Positions 8,685-17,838 of a stretch of DNA of 64,000 bases are shown piece by piece. Below the pieces are notes generated by a model. It saw only the letters and a program-made list of their open reading frames with translations, did not search any database and had not been told where the DNA came from. The DNA is taken from contig NZ_DJJS01000007.1 of the NCBI RefSeq assembly GCF_002434265.1, forward strand, positions 624,775 to 688,774. Direction: 5' to 3'. A program made the translations under genes and the position numbers. The stretch comes from Pseudomonas sp. UBA6562. Lineage in GTDB: Bacteria; Pseudomonadota; Gammaproteobacteria; Pseudomonadales; Pseudomonadaceae. Each line of letters opens with the position of its first letter. Positions within the stretch are counted from its first letter, which is position 1.

Positions 8685-10004
8685 CTAGTGACGATTGGCG
8701 GGAATTGCCAGGCCCAGGCTATCGCGCAACGTGGTGCCTTCATAGGCGGTGCGATACAGACCCCGCGCCTGCAGCAACGGAATCACCTCCTGGGTGAAAC
8801 GCCTGAACTGTTCTGGGTGGCCGATGTACAGGTTGAAGCCATCCAGCGCCCGTGCCTCGAACCATTCGCTCATGGTTGCCGCTACGGTTTCGGCCGAGCC
8901 GACGAAGGCTCCAGGGCGCATTTTTCTGCCGAACTCCACGGCCTGGCGCAGGCTCAAGCCGTTATCGGCAGCGTGTTTGGCGATGCGCTGGGCGTTGGTG
9001 AAGAAACTGCTGCGGGCGTAGTCCAGACTTTGCTGGGGGAAAGGCGCGTCGAGGTCGTACTGGCTGAAATCGTGCCAGCCGAAATTGCGGCCGAACTCCT
9101 TGAGCGCCAGCTCGAAGCTGTGGTCGGTGTCGTGATAATGCCGCTCGATCTCGCGGGCATGGGCATCGGTATCGCCCACATAGATCTCGGCGCCCGGCAG
9201 CACCAGCAGTTGCTCGGGATCGCGCCCCAGCTGGGCCGCACGGCCCTTCACATCGCGATAGAACGCTTGGCCCTGCGCGATGCTGGCGGCATGGGTGAAG
9301 ATCACGTCCGCCGTGGCCGCGCCCAGGGCACGCCCCTGCTCCGAGTCGCCGGCCTGGAAGATCACCGGCTGGCCTTGCGGCGAGCGTTGGATGTTCAGGG
9401 GGCCGACCACCTGGAAGTGCTCGCCGCGGTGGTGCAGGGTGTGCAGTTTGCCGGGGTCGAGAAACTGTCCGGTGTCACGGTCGCGGACCAGGGCACCGTC
9501 CTCGTAGGACTGCCACAACCCTTGCACCACCTCCACGTGTTCCTTGGCGCGGGCGTAACGGGTGTCGTAGTCGTAGTGCTCGTCGCGCCCATAGTTGCCG
9601 GCCGTACCGGCGTCACCACTGGTGACCACGTTCCAGCCCGCGCGGCCCTTGCTGATCAGGTCGAGGGACGCCAACCGGCGCGCGACGTTGAAGGGCGCGT
9701 TGTAGGAAGTGGTCAAGGTGCCGACCAGGCCCAGCCGCTTGGTGCTCACCGCCAGCGCCGAGAGCAGCGTCAAGGGTTCCAGGCGGTTGAGGTAGTGCGG
9801 TGGCGAGCCCTCGGTGATGAACTGGCTGTCGACGATGAAGATCAGGTCGAACAGCGCGGCTTCGGCCTGGCGGGCGATGTCGATGTACCAGTCGATGTTG
9901 ACGCTGGCGTCGGTCGGCAGCGCCGGGTCGCGCCACAGGTTGTGCCGGCCGGGGCCGCCGCAGCCCATGGTCAGGGCGCCGAGCTTGATCTGACGCTGGC
10001 TCAT
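8685..10004 (-). CDS. FMN-dependent (NtaA/SnaA/DszA family) monooxygenase
   Basis: This 439-residue flavin-dependent, luciferase-like monooxygenase belongs to the NtaA/SnaA/SoxA/DszA branch. Recognisable segments are KGRAGWNVVTS and DEHYDYDTRY (typical of the DszA/NtaA group), and QAGDSEQGRALGAATADVIF. Such enzymes oxidise substrates with FMNH2 from a separate reductase, often releasing sulfite or cleaving C-N or C-S bonds. The ATG overlaps the stop of the binding-protein gene by 4 bases, so the two are translationally coupled. The context (sulfonate-type binding protein, thiol dioxygenase) suggests use of an organosulfur compound. The substrate is not determined. Confidence 0.85.
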   Translation of the reverse strand: MSQRQIKLGALTMGCGGPGRHNLWRDPALPTDASVNIDWYIDIARQAEAALFDLIFIVDSQFITEGSPPHYLNRLEPLTLLSALAVSTKRLGLVGTLTTSYNAPFNVARRLASLDLISKGRAGWNVVTSGDAGTAGNYGRDEHYDYDTRYARAKEHVEVVQGLWQSYEDGALVRDRDTGQFLDPGKLHTLHHRGEHFQVVGPLNIQRSPQGQPVIFQAGDSEQGRALGAATADVIFTHAASIAQGQAFYRDVKGRAAQLGRDPEQLLVLPGAEIYVGDTDAHAREIERHYHDTDHSFELALKEFGRNFGWHDFSQYDLDAPFPQQSLDYARSSFFTNAQRIAKHAADNGLSLRQAVEFGRKMRPGAFVGSAETVAATMSEWFEARALDGFNLYIGHPEQFRRFTQEVIPLLQARGLYRTAYEGTTLRDSLGLAIPANRH

Positions 10005-10984
10005 GGTTGGGTGGCTCCTGCCTGGCGGTTGCCATCGGTGCCACTGGCCACGGGCTGCAAGGCGCCAGCGAAGGAGTCATCGAACAACGTTGCCGCCGAG
10101 TAAGTCTTGATCAGGCCCAAGTCGGCGAAGAAAGCCACGGTTTTCTGCGCGTCCTGCACCACCTGTGGGCTCAATGGGCCAAGGTCGGTACGAGCGCGGG
10201 CGAACCAGGCGCGGGCGATATCGCGGTCGGCGCGGGTGCGCTTGGACCAGGCATCGGCATAGGCTTCGGTGTGCGCCGGGTCGCTCAGCGTCCATGCTCG
10301 GGCTTGTTTGAGACGGCGCAGGAAGTCGTCGATCTGCGCGCGTTTCTCGCCCACCGCGTGGGCGTTGGCGACCACGAAGCTTTGCGCCGGAATCAACCCC
10401 TCGGCCGTGGCGATCACCCGTGCTCCGTGACGTTCGAGTTGCGTCACGTAGGGCTCCCAGGTGGCGATCACATCGACCGAACCGCCGTCCAGCGCATGGG
10501 AGGCGTCCAGGGCGCTGAGGTAGCTCAGCGACAGGGCATCGCGGGGTACACCGGCCTTGTCCAAGGCGCTGAGCAGCAATTGCTGGCTCCACGAGCCCTT
10601 CCACACCGCCGCGCGTTTGCCGCGCAGGTCTTGCAGGCTATGGATATCGGAGTCCTTGCGCACCACGATGGCCACGCCGGCGAGGTTCTGCCGGGTCACG
10701 GCGATGACCTTGATCGGCGCACCCAGAGCACCCAGGAACAAGGGCGGCGCATCGCCCAGCAGGCCCAGGTCGAGGCTGCCGACGTTGAGCGCCTCGGCCA
10801 CGGGCGAACCTGCGGTGAATTGTTTCCACTCCAAGGTATAAGGCAGATCGGCGAGCACGCCCGCCGCTTCCATCACGGCGCGGGTGTTGAAGCTTTGGTC
10901 GCCGACCACCAGGGTCTGGGCGGCCGCGCTCAGGCTGAGGGTCGAGGCCAGCGCAAGGGCGGCCCAGCGTTTGAGATAGCGCAC
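10001..10984 (-). CDS. Aliphatic sulfonate-type ABC transporter substrate-binding protein (SsuA-like)
   Basis: A 327-residue periplasmic binding protein with a Sec signal peptide of about 22 residues ending SAAAQT. The body matches the SsuA/TauA/NMT1 family: LGLLGDAPPLFLGALGAP near the ligand pocket, then LRGKRAAVWKGSWSQQLL, typical of sulfonate and sulfate-ester binding proteins. It is the first gene of a two-gene operon with the monooxygenase. No permease or ATPase is encoded next to it, so it must share a transporter encoded elsewhere. It is divergent from the thiol dioxygenase operon. Confidence 0.85.
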   Translation of the reverse strand: MRYLKRWAALALASTLSLSAAAQTLVVGDQSFNTRAVMEAAGVLADLPYTLEWKQFTAGSPVAEALNVGSLDLGLLGDAPPLFLGALGAPIKVIAVTRQNLAGVAIVVRKDSDIHSLQDLRGKRAAVWKGSWSQQLLLSALDKAGVPRDALSLSYLSALDASHALDGGSVDVIATWEPYVTQLERHGARVIATAEGLIPAQSFVVANAHAVGEKRAQIDDFLRRLKQARAWTLSDPAHTEAYADAWSKRTRADRDIARAWFARARTDLGPLSPQVVQDAQKTVAFFADLGLIKTYSAATLFDDSFAGALQPVASGTDGNRQAGATQP

Positions 10985-11179
10985 GTTCGTTCTCCATGTG
11001 CCGTTAAGGCAAGTTGGGCCGATCCGCGCGAGCGGTCTCGTATCGCTCCTGGGAGCTCATGTCGGGGTAGACGTTTTATTCATAAGCGATGATTTTTTTA
11101 TAATCTAAACGTCTTTGTACGGGGCTGTGAAATTCGCTTTCGACCTAACCTAATGCCTTTCCGGTACGACACAAGAATA

Positions 11180-11217
11180 TTATTTTGCATATTAGCTTAT
11201 TGTTATTTTGCATTTTA
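11180..11217. promoter_or_regulatory. Two direct repeats of an AT-rich operator-like sequence
   Basis: The 15-base sequence TTATTTTGCATNTTA occurs at 11180-11194 and again at 11203-11217, a period of 23 bases, about two helical turns. They lie in the unusually AT-rich 288-base region between the two divergent sulfur operons, about 55 bases before the dioxygenase start. A TATAAT sequence lies at 11099-11104. The spacing suggests a regulator binding site, but the regulator is unknown. Confidence 0.45.
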
Positions 11218-11272
11218 ATAATACTTTCAAGCTTGCTAGGGTGCAGCCAATCCGACAGCAAGAGCCGTTTCC

Positions 11273-11881
11273 ATGAGCCATGACATTCACCCTGAGCGTA
11301 TTCGCCAGTTTCTCGCCGAACTGAGCGAGCTGCTTGACCAGCAGCCTGCGGAAGCCGCCTTGCTCGAACGGGGCGAAGCCCTTTTGACACGGCTGGTCGC
11401 CCACGACGATTGGCTGCCTGCGGAACTCGCCGAGCCGCACCCGGAGCACTACCAGCAATACCTGCTGCATTGCGATGCGCGTCAGCGCTTCAGCGTGGTC
11501 AGCTTCGTCTGGGGGCCGGGCCAGCGCACGCCAGTGCACGACCACCGGGTCTGGGGGCTGATCGGCATGCTGCGCGGTGCCGAGGACGCCCAGGCGTATG
11601 GACGCGACAGCGCAGGCGCTCTGGTGCCGCACGGCGCTCCGGTGCGCTTGCGTCCCGGGCAGGTCGAGGCGGTGTCGCCGCGTATCGGCGACGTGCATCA
11701 GGTCAGCAATGCTTTGTCCGATCAGGTTTCGATCAGCATCCACGTCTATGGCGGCAACATCGGCGCCGTCAAACGTGCCGTCTACCTTGCCGACGGCAGC
11801 GAAAAACCTTTCATCTCCGGTTATTCCAACCGCCACCTGCCCAATCTCTGGGACTTGTCCAAGGAGCGCCCCGCGCCATGA
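11273..11881 (+). CDS. Cysteine dioxygenase family protein, probably 3-mercaptopropionate dioxygenase
   Basis: A 202-residue cupin thiol dioxygenase. These enzymes bind Fe(II) through three histidines and oxidise a thiol to a sulfinate. The first two ligands lie in TPVHDHRVWGLIGMLRG and the third in DVHQVSNA. Length and motifs match the bacterial 3-mercaptopropionate dioxygenase of P. aeruginosa (PA2602), which also acts weakly on cysteine and sits beside a rhodanese gene as here. The stop overlaps the rhodanese ATG by 4 bases. The exact thiol substrate is inference. Confidence 0.85.
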   Translation: MSHDIHPERIRQFLAELSELLDQQPAEAALLERGEALLTRLVAHDDWLPAELAEPHPEHYQQYLLHCDARQRFSVVSFVWGPGQRTPVHDHRVWGLIGMLRGAEDAQAYGRDSAGALVPHGAPVRLRPGQVEAVSPRIGDVHQVSNALSDQVSISIHVYGGNIGAVKRAVYLADGSEKPFISGYSNRHLPNLWDLSKERPAP

Positions 11882-13461
11882 CTGCACGCCCTACCCGCCA
11901 CTTCCAAGCCATCCAACGCGCGCTGCTCGCCGGGGAGGAACTGGCCTTGATCGATGTCCGCGAGGAACACCCGTTCGCCCAGGCCCATCCCTTGTTCGCC
12001 AGCAACATCGCCTTGTCGCGACTGGAGCTGGAGGCGTATGCGCGCATTCCACGGCGCGACACGGCCATCACCGTCTATGACGACGGCGAAGGCCTGGCCG
12101 ACATCGCCGTGGATCGTTTGCGAGCCTTGGGCTATGTCGATGTGGCGCTGCTCGATGGCGGCCTGGCCGGCTGGCGCGAGGCCGGCGGCGAACTGTTCCG
12201 CGACGTCAATGTGCCGAGCAAGGCGTTCGGCGAACTGGTCGAGCACGAGCGGCAAACGCCGTCGCTGTCGGCCGAGGCCGTGCAAGCGCTGCTGGATGAA
12301 AAAGCAAACGCGGTCGTGCTCGACGCGCGTCGTTTCGACGAGTACCAGACCATGGGCATTCCCGGCGGCATCAGCGTGCCGGGGGCGGAACTGGTGTTGC
12401 GTGTGGCGGACATCGCGCCAGACCCCAAGACCCAGGTGATCGTCAACTGCGCCGGGCGCACGCGCAGCATCATCGGCACCCAATCGCTGCTCAACGCTGG
12501 CATCGCCAACCCGGTGGCGGCACTGCGCAACGGCACCATTGGCTGGACATTGGCCGGTCAGGCGCTGGCCCATGGTCAATCCAACGCCTTTCCCGAGGCC
12601 AGCACCAAACACCGTGAGGCTGCTGCCGACAAGGCCCGCGCCGTCGCCGACCGCGCCGGCGTGCTGCGCGTGACTGGCGACGAGCTAGCGCAGTGGCAGG
12701 CCGATGTCGCACGCACCACCTATGTGTTCGACGTGCGCACGCCGCAGGCCTACAGCGCCGGACATCTGCCGGGCAGCCGCTCGGTACCGGGTGGGCAATT
12801 GGTACAGGAAACCGACCATGTGGCCAGCGTGCGCGGTGCACGCATCGTGTTGGTGGACGACGACGGCGTGCGCGCCAACATGACGGCCTCGTGGTTGGCG
12901 CAGATGGGTTGGCAGGTGGCGGTGCTCGACGGTTTGGGCGCCGAGGACTTCAGCGAAGTCGGTGAAGGCCGGACCCATTTGCCGACGCCACCGGCGGTAA
13001 ACGCGATCAGCCCGGCGCAACTGGCGCAATGGCAGGAACAGCCGGGCACGGTGCTGCTGGACTTCACCACCAGCGCCAACTACGTGCAACGGCACATTCC
13101 CGGCGCGCACTGGGCGATCCGTGCGCAGTTGCCCCAGGCGCTGGAACGCCTGCCAACGGCCGAACGCTACGTGTTGACCTGCGGCAGCAGCCTCTTGGCA
13201 CGCTTCGCCAGCCGCGACTTGCAAGCGCTGACGCAGGTGCCGGTGTACGTGCTCGAAGGCGGCACGGCGCGTTGGATCGCCGAGGAGCGGGCATTGGACA
13301 GCGGCGAGCGGCACTTGGCGGTACCGCGCACCGATCGTTACCGGCGCCCTTACGAGGGCACCGATAATCCGCGCGAGGCAATGCAGGGGTATCTGGATTG
13401 GGAGTTCGGGTTGGTCGCGCAACTGGAGCGCGACGGCACGCATGGTTTCAGGGTGCTGTGA
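11878..13461 (+). CDS. Four-domain rhodanese (thiosulfate sulfurtransferase family)
   Basis: This 527-residue protein contains four rhodanese-like domains in tandem, roughly residues 10-115, 135-230, 255-345 and 375-470. Only domain 2 (VIVNCAGRTRS) and domain 4 (YVLTCGSSLLA) keep the active-site cysteine; domains 1 and 3 have none at that position (TVYDDGE and LVDDDGV) and are probably structural. Rhodaneses move sulfane sulfur to thiols or cyanide. ATG overlap with the dioxygenase stop shows translational coupling, so it probably processes sulfur released by that pathway. This arrangement matches the PA2602-PA2603 pair of P. aeruginosa. Confidence 0.85.
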   Translation: MTARPTRHFQAIQRALLAGEELALIDVREEHPFAQAHPLFASNIALSRLELEAYARIPRRDTAITVYDDGEGLADIAVDRLRALGYVDVALLDGGLAGWREAGGELFRDVNVPSKAFGELVEHERQTPSLSAEAVQALLDEKANAVVLDARRFDEYQTMGIPGGISVPGAELVLRVADIAPDPKTQVIVNCAGRTRSIIGTQSLLNAGIANPVAALRNGTIGWTLAGQALAHGQSNAFPEASTKHREAAADKARAVADRAGVLRVTGDELAQWQADVARTTYVFDVRTPQAYSAGHLPGSRSVPGGQLVQETDHVASVRGARIVLVDDDGVRANMTASWLAQMGWQVAVLDGLGAEDFSEVGEGRTHLPTPPAVNAISPAQLAQWQEQPGTVLLDFTTSANYVQRHIPGAHWAIRAQLPQALERLPTAERYVLTCGSSLLARFASRDLQALTQVPVYVLEGGTARWIAEERALDSGERHLAVPRTDRYRRPYEGTDNPREAMQGYLDWEFGLVAQLERDGTHGFRVL

Positions 13462-13467
13462 GAAATA

Positions 13468-13519
13468 CAGGCAGTGCTATGCCTGAAACGGGCAAAGACC
13501 GCAGAGCGGTCTCGTGCCC
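13468..13519 (+). terminator. Two hairpins directly after the rhodanese gene
   Basis: A perfect 6-bp hairpin (13468-13473 with 13480-13485) is followed by a longer imperfect one over 13490-13519 with arms gaccgc and gcggtc. There is no clear T-run. Their position 7 bases after the stop suggests a transcript-end or mRNA-protecting role. Confidence 0.45.
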
Positions 13520-13571
13520 GATGTCACTCGGTTGGCGAAGCGATGTTGATTGGGGCTGCTTTGCAGCCCAT

Positions 13572-13613
13572 CGCGGCTAATCGGTGCGCCGAATCGGCCG
13601 CTCCTACTGGACA
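13572..13613 (-). repeat. REP-like palindrome
   Basis: The segment containing CGGCCGCTCCTACTGG resembles the Pseudomonas putida-type REP element (GTAGGAGCGG-type core), in reverse orientation to the copy at 13697. The arms are imperfect. Confidence 0.5.
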
Positions 13614-13696
13614 GGCGTGACTCTATGGAAGCAGCCGATTCGGCGGTCGTATTGGCCGGCAACGCCGCCCCGAGGGCTACCTTTAAACCCCCACGG

Positions 13697-13743
13697 CCCC
13701 TGTAGGAGCGGCTTCAGCCGCGATGGCCGGCAACGCCGGCCTG
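13697..13743 (+). repeat. REP element
   Basis: This segment carries the canonical core TGTAGGAGCGGCTTCAGCCG followed by CGATGGCCGGC. It is the well-known Pseudomonas extragenic palindrome. It faces the copy at 13572, forming an inverted pair in the 394-base gap between rhodanese and phosphoglucomutase genes. Nothing else is visible in that gap. Confidence 0.75.
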
Positions 13744-13855
13744 ATGGCTCCTACTTCCTCCCATAAAGAGTAAACGCGCCTGATGCCAGAGCGGCGCTGC
13801 CGACCCGTGAACCGGAGCGCCGGCCGTCGCTCCTCGTATCACCCGCCAATCGCGA

Positions 13856-15493
13856 TCAGGCGATGGCGGTATCCACCAGCACTTGCGCCTCGGCCACAAG
13901 ACGCTGCAAATGCGCTTCGTCGACGAAGCTTTCTGCATAGATCTTGTAGATATCCTCGGTGCCCGAAGGGCGCGCGGCGAACCAGCCGTTGGCCGTCATC
14001 ACCTTGAGGCCGCCGATGGCCTGACCGTTACCCGGCGCGTGGCTGAGGATCTGCTCGATAGGCTCGCCGGCCAGTTCCTTGGAAGTCACCTGCTCGGGGG
14101 CCAGCTTGCTCAGCAGGCCTTTCTGCCGTGCGTCGGCCTTGGCCTCGACGCGAGTGGCGTAAGGCTTGCCCAGGGTCGCGGTCAGGTCGGCATAGGCTTG
14201 GCTCGGCGTACGGCCGGTACGCGCGGTCATTTCGGCGGCCAACAAGGCCGGGATCAGGCCGTCTTTGTCGGTGCACCAGACCGAACCGTCCAGACGTAGG
14301 AACGATGCCCCCGCGCTTTCTTCGCCGCCAAAGCCCAGGGAACCGTCGAACAGGCCCTGTGCGAAGAACTTGAAGCCCACCGGCACTTCGAACAGCTCAC
14401 GGCCCAGGCCCTGGGTGACGCGGTCGATCATGCCGCTGGACACCACGGTCTTGCCGACCTTGGCCTGTGGGTTCCAGTGCGGACGATGGCGGTACAGGTA
14501 GTCGATGGCCACGGCCAGGTAGTTGTTCGGCTGCAGCAGGCCGTCGGCCGTGACGATGCCGTGGCGGTCGTGGTCCGGGTCGCAGGCGAAGGCCACGTCG
14601 AAGCGCTCGCGCAGACCGATCAGACCTTGCATGGCGTGGGGCGAGGACGGGTCCATGCGGATCTGGCCGTCCCAGTCGACGCACATGAAGCGGAAGGTCG
14701 GATCGACTTCGCTGTTCACCACTTCCAGGTTCAACTGGTAGCGTTCGGCGATGGCGGCCCAATAGCGCACGCCTGCCCCGCCCAACGGATCGACGCCCAG
14801 GCGCAGGTTGGCCTTGCGGATCACGTCGAAGTCGATGACGTTCTCCAGGTCCGCCACGTAGTGGCTGACATAGTCGTGACGCTGCGTGGTCGGCGCCTGC
14901 AAAGCCTGCTCATGGCTGATGCGTTTGACGCCTGCCAGGTTCGCGGCGAGCAGTTCGTTGGCTTTGGCTTCGATCCACTTGGTGATGTCGCTGTCGGCCG
15001 GGCCGCCATTGGTGGGGTTGTATTTGAAGCCGCCGCTTTGCGGTGGGTTGTGCGAAGGGGTGATGACCACGCCGTCGGCCAGGCCTTCAGTGCGCCCGCG
15101 GTTGTAGCAGAGGATGGCGTGGGACACCGCCGGGGTTGGCGTGTATTCGTCGTCCTTGGACAGCATCACCTGCACGCCGTTGGCCGCCAGCACTTGCAGC
15201 GCCGTGGCCGCGGCTGGGGCCGACAACGCATGGGTATCGGCACCGATGAACAGCGGGCCGGTGATGCCATTGGCTTCACGGTACAGGCAGATGGCCTGGG
15301 AAATGGCCAGTACGTGGTCTTCGTTGAAGCTCAGTTCCAGGGAGGTGCCGCGGTGGCCCGAGGTGCCGAAGGCCACGCGCTGACCGGCGATGCCCGCGTC
15401 TGGATGGCCGGTGTAGTAAGCGGTCAACAGGCGGGGGATATCGACCAACACGCTGGCCGGAGCTGGCTTGCCTGCCAATGGACTGAGCGTCAT
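13856..15493 (-). CDS. pgm: Phosphoglucomutase (alpha-D-glucose phosphate-specific)
   Basis: A 545-residue alpha-phosphohexomutase that interconverts glucose-1-phosphate and glucose-6-phosphate for glycogen, trehalose and cell-surface sugar synthesis. The phosphoserine loop is VITPSHNPPQSGG. The metal-binding loop is DPDHDRHG, the sugar-recognition loop FGGEESAG, and the phosphate-binding RPSGTEDIYKIY lies near the C-terminus. Full length is typical for the bacterial Pgm of the E. coli type. It appears monocistronic, with REP elements downstream. Confidence 0.95.
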   Translation of the reverse strand: MTLSPLAGKPAPASVLVDIPRLLTAYYTGHPDAGIAGQRVAFGTSGHRGTSLELSFNEDHVLAISQAICLYREANGITGPLFIGADTHALSAPAAATALQVLAANGVQVMLSKDDEYTPTPAVSHAILCYNRGRTEGLADGVVITPSHNPPQSGGFKYNPTNGGPADSDITKWIEAKANELLAANLAGVKRISHEQALQAPTTQRHDYVSHYVADLENVIDFDVIRKANLRLGVDPLGGAGVRYWAAIAERYQLNLEVVNSEVDPTFRFMCVDWDGQIRMDPSSPHAMQGLIGLRERFDVAFACDPDHDRHGIVTADGLLQPNNYLAVAIDYLYRHRPHWNPQAKVGKTVVSSGMIDRVTQGLGRELFEVPVGFKFFAQGLFDGSLGFGGEESAGASFLRLDGSVWCTDKDGLIPALLAAEMTARTGRTPSQAYADLTATLGKPYATRVEAKADARQKGLLSKLAPEQVTSKELAGEPIEQILSHAPGNGQAIGGLKVMTANGWFAARPSGTEDIYKIYAESFVDEAHLQRLVAEAQVLVDTAIA

Positions 15494-15576
15494 GCAAAAA
15501 CCTCGAGATCACGGAATGTAGGGGTAAGAGCGCACAGTGTACGAAGAGTTGCAGCATCGGGCGACGAGTACGGCGA

Positions 15577-17838
15577 TTATTCCGTGGCGTAGCGCCACCA
15601 ACCGGGAAACATCTGTTGCACCCGTGGCTCGGCGAAGCGCTCGTCGATCAACATCAACACGCCACGGTCCTGGTCGCCGCGGATCACCCGCCCAGCCGCC
15701 TGGATCACCTTGCGCACGCCCGGATACAGATAGGCGTAGTCGAAGCCGGCGCCGTACTGGCGGTGCAGGCGCTGCTTGAACTGCTCGTTGACCGGGTTGA
15801 CCTGCGGCAGACCCAAGGTTGCGACGAACGCACCGATCAGACGGGTGCCGGCCAAATCCACGCCCTCGGCGAAGGCTCCACCCAACACCGCGAAGCCCAC
15901 CCCCCGCCCATCGACCACGAAGCGTTCGAGGAAGGCTTCGCGCGCGGCCTCGTCCATGCCGGCGGCCTGGGCCCAGGTGGGAATCTGCGGATGACGCTCG
16001 GCCAGGTGCCCGGCCACTTGCTGCAAGTATTCGAAGCTGCTGAAGAACGCCAGATAGTTGCCGGGCTGGCGTTGGTACTGTTCGGCGATCAGCTCGACGA
16101 TGGGCGCCACCGAAGCTTGGCGCTGTTGGTAGCGGGTTGACACCTGGCTGACGATGCGCACCTCCAGTTGCTCGGCCTGGAACGGCGCCTGCACTTCAAG
16201 CCAAGCGGTGTCGTCGGGCATGCCCAGCAGGTCGCGATAGAAGCGTTGCGGGCCCAAGGTGGCGGAAAACAGCGTGACGCTGCGCGCGGCGCGCATGCGC
16301 GGGTTCAACAAGCGCGCCGGCACTACATTGCGCAGGCACAGGGCGGCCAGCTTGCGCTTGCGCGGGCCGTTGCGCAGGGTGATGTCGAACAGGTAGTGCT
16401 CGTCGAACAGCTCCGCCACCCGGCTGAACTGCAGGGCACTGAAGTAGAACTGCAGCAGCGCCGGGTCGATCTGCGTCGGGGTCTGTTCCAGGCGCTCCTG
16501 CACCTGGCCGAGGAACTGCTGCAACACCCGCAGGAACGCCTCGGGCAACCGCTCGCTAGCCTGATACGGCGCGACCTGATCCCTGAACAGAGCGTTCCAC
16601 TGGCGGTTGAGCTTGTCGAGGGTCTTGTCCAGACCTGCGGGCGGATTCTGCCGCAAGGCCAGCAGTTGCCCTTGATCGAAGCTGGCGCTGTACATCTGCC
16701 GGCCGCGCTCGACCAGGTTGTGCGCCTCGTCCACCAGCACTGCCACGCGCCACTGGTTGGCCTGGCTCAAGCCGAACAGCAAGGCGTGGGCGTCGAAGTA
16801 ATAGTTGTAGTCGGCGACGACCACATCGACCCAGCGCGCCATCTCCTGGCCCAGGTAATAGGGGCAGACCCGATGCGCCTGGGCCACCTCGCGCAGGCTC
16901 GCCTGGTCCAGCACCGGGCGCAGCCCTGCGGCCTCGCGGGCGGCGGGCAGCCGATCGTAGAAACCTTGGGCCAAGGGACAGGATTCGCCGTGGCAGGCGC
17001 TGCCCGGATGCTCGCAGGCCTTGTCGCGGGCGATCAGCTCCAGGGTGCGCAGCGCCGGCTGGGTGCTGGCACGCTCGATCTGCTGCAAGGCGTCCAGGGC
17101 CAACTTGCGCCCCGGCGTCTTGGCCGTGAGGAAAAACACCTTGTCCAGCTGTTGCGGGACTACGGCTTTGAGCAGCGGAAACAGCGTGCCGAGGGTCTTG
17201 CCGATGCCGGTGCTGGCCTGGGCCAGCAGGCAACGGCCGGTGCTGACCGCCTTGTACAGGGTTTCGGCCAACTGGCGCTGCCCCTGACGGAACTGCGGAT
17301 AGGGAAAGGCCAGGGTTTGCAGGCCTTGGTCGCGTTCGGCCAGACGGCGTTCCTGGGTTTGCGCCCAAACCAGGAACCGTTGGCACTGCAGGTCGAAGAA
17401 CGCCTCGAGCTCCGCAGCGGTACAGGTCTGGTCGATCAGGGTCTGGCGATCGCTGTCGACGTCCAGGTACACCAACACGACTTCAATTGCGTCCAGCCCA
17501 CGGCTCTGGCACAGCAACCAGGCGTAGACCTTGGCCTGGGCCCAGTGCAGTTGCCGATGGTTGTCGGGCTGGCGGGACAAGTCGCCGCGGTGGGTCTTCA
17601 CCTCTTCCAGACGATTGCGCAGCGGGTCGTAGCCATCGGCCCGGCCGCGCACCTTCAGGCCCAGGTATTCACCGCTGAGGGGCACCTCGACTTCGTAGTC
17701 GGCGCCTCGGTTCGCCGCCACACGGCGGTGGCCCTCGATGCCCTCCTGCGCCGTAGGCGACGGCGTGAAGCGCAGGTCCAGATCGCCCACCTTGGCGCTG
17801 AACTCGCACAGCGCCCGTACGGCCACGCTGTAGGTCAT
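15577..17838 (-). CDS. RecB-like nuclease fused to XPD/DinG-like iron-sulfur helicase
   Basis: A 753-residue protein. Residues 50-110 show RecB/Cas4-type nuclease motifs: GRADG with D68, EEVK with E79 and K81, and the QxxxY motif Q101-Y105. Residues 190-750 form an SF2 helicase of the XPD/DinG type: Walker A ASTGIGKT (K214), DEAH box at 370-373, and four cysteines C275, C282, C287 and C325 spaced for a 4Fe-4S cluster. The ATG overlaps the stop of the FAN1 gene by 4 bases. The predicted role is unwinding and cutting of damaged or cross-linked DNA together with FAN1. The longer open frame upstream belongs to the overlap and is not used. Confidence 0.85.
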   Translation of the reverse strand: MTYSVAVRALCEFSAKVGDLDLRFTPSPTAQEGIEGHRRVAANRGADYEVEVPLSGEYLGLKVRGRADGYDPLRNRLEEVKTHRGDLSRQPDNHRQLHWAQAKVYAWLLCQSRGLDAIEVVLVYLDVDSDRQTLIDQTCTAAELEAFFDLQCQRFLVWAQTQERRLAERDQGLQTLAFPYPQFRQGQRQLAETLYKAVSTGRCLLAQASTGIGKTLGTLFPLLKAVVPQQLDKVFFLTAKTPGRKLALDALQQIERASTQPALRTLELIARDKACEHPGSACHGESCPLAQGFYDRLPAAREAAGLRPVLDQASLREVAQAHRVCPYYLGQEMARWVDVVVADYNYYFDAHALLFGLSQANQWRVAVLVDEAHNLVERGRQMYSASFDQGQLLALRQNPPAGLDKTLDKLNRQWNALFRDQVAPYQASERLPEAFLRVLQQFLGQVQERLEQTPTQIDPALLQFYFSALQFSRVAELFDEHYLFDITLRNGPRKRKLAALCLRNVVPARLLNPRMRAARSVTLFSATLGPQRFYRDLLGMPDDTAWLEVQAPFQAEQLEVRIVSQVSTRYQQRQASVAPIVELIAEQYQRQPGNYLAFFSSFEYLQQVAGHLAERHPQIPTWAQAAGMDEAAREAFLERFVVDGRGVGFAVLGGAFAEGVDLAGTRLIGAFVATLGLPQVNPVNEQFKQRLHRQYGAGFDYAYLYPGVRKVIQAAGRVIRGDQDRGVLMLIDERFAEPRVQQMFPGWWRYATE

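Noticed and set aside
15538..15576. Possible small gene between pgm and the helicase stop
   Set aside because: The gap is too short, and no start, ribosome site or coding pattern is present.
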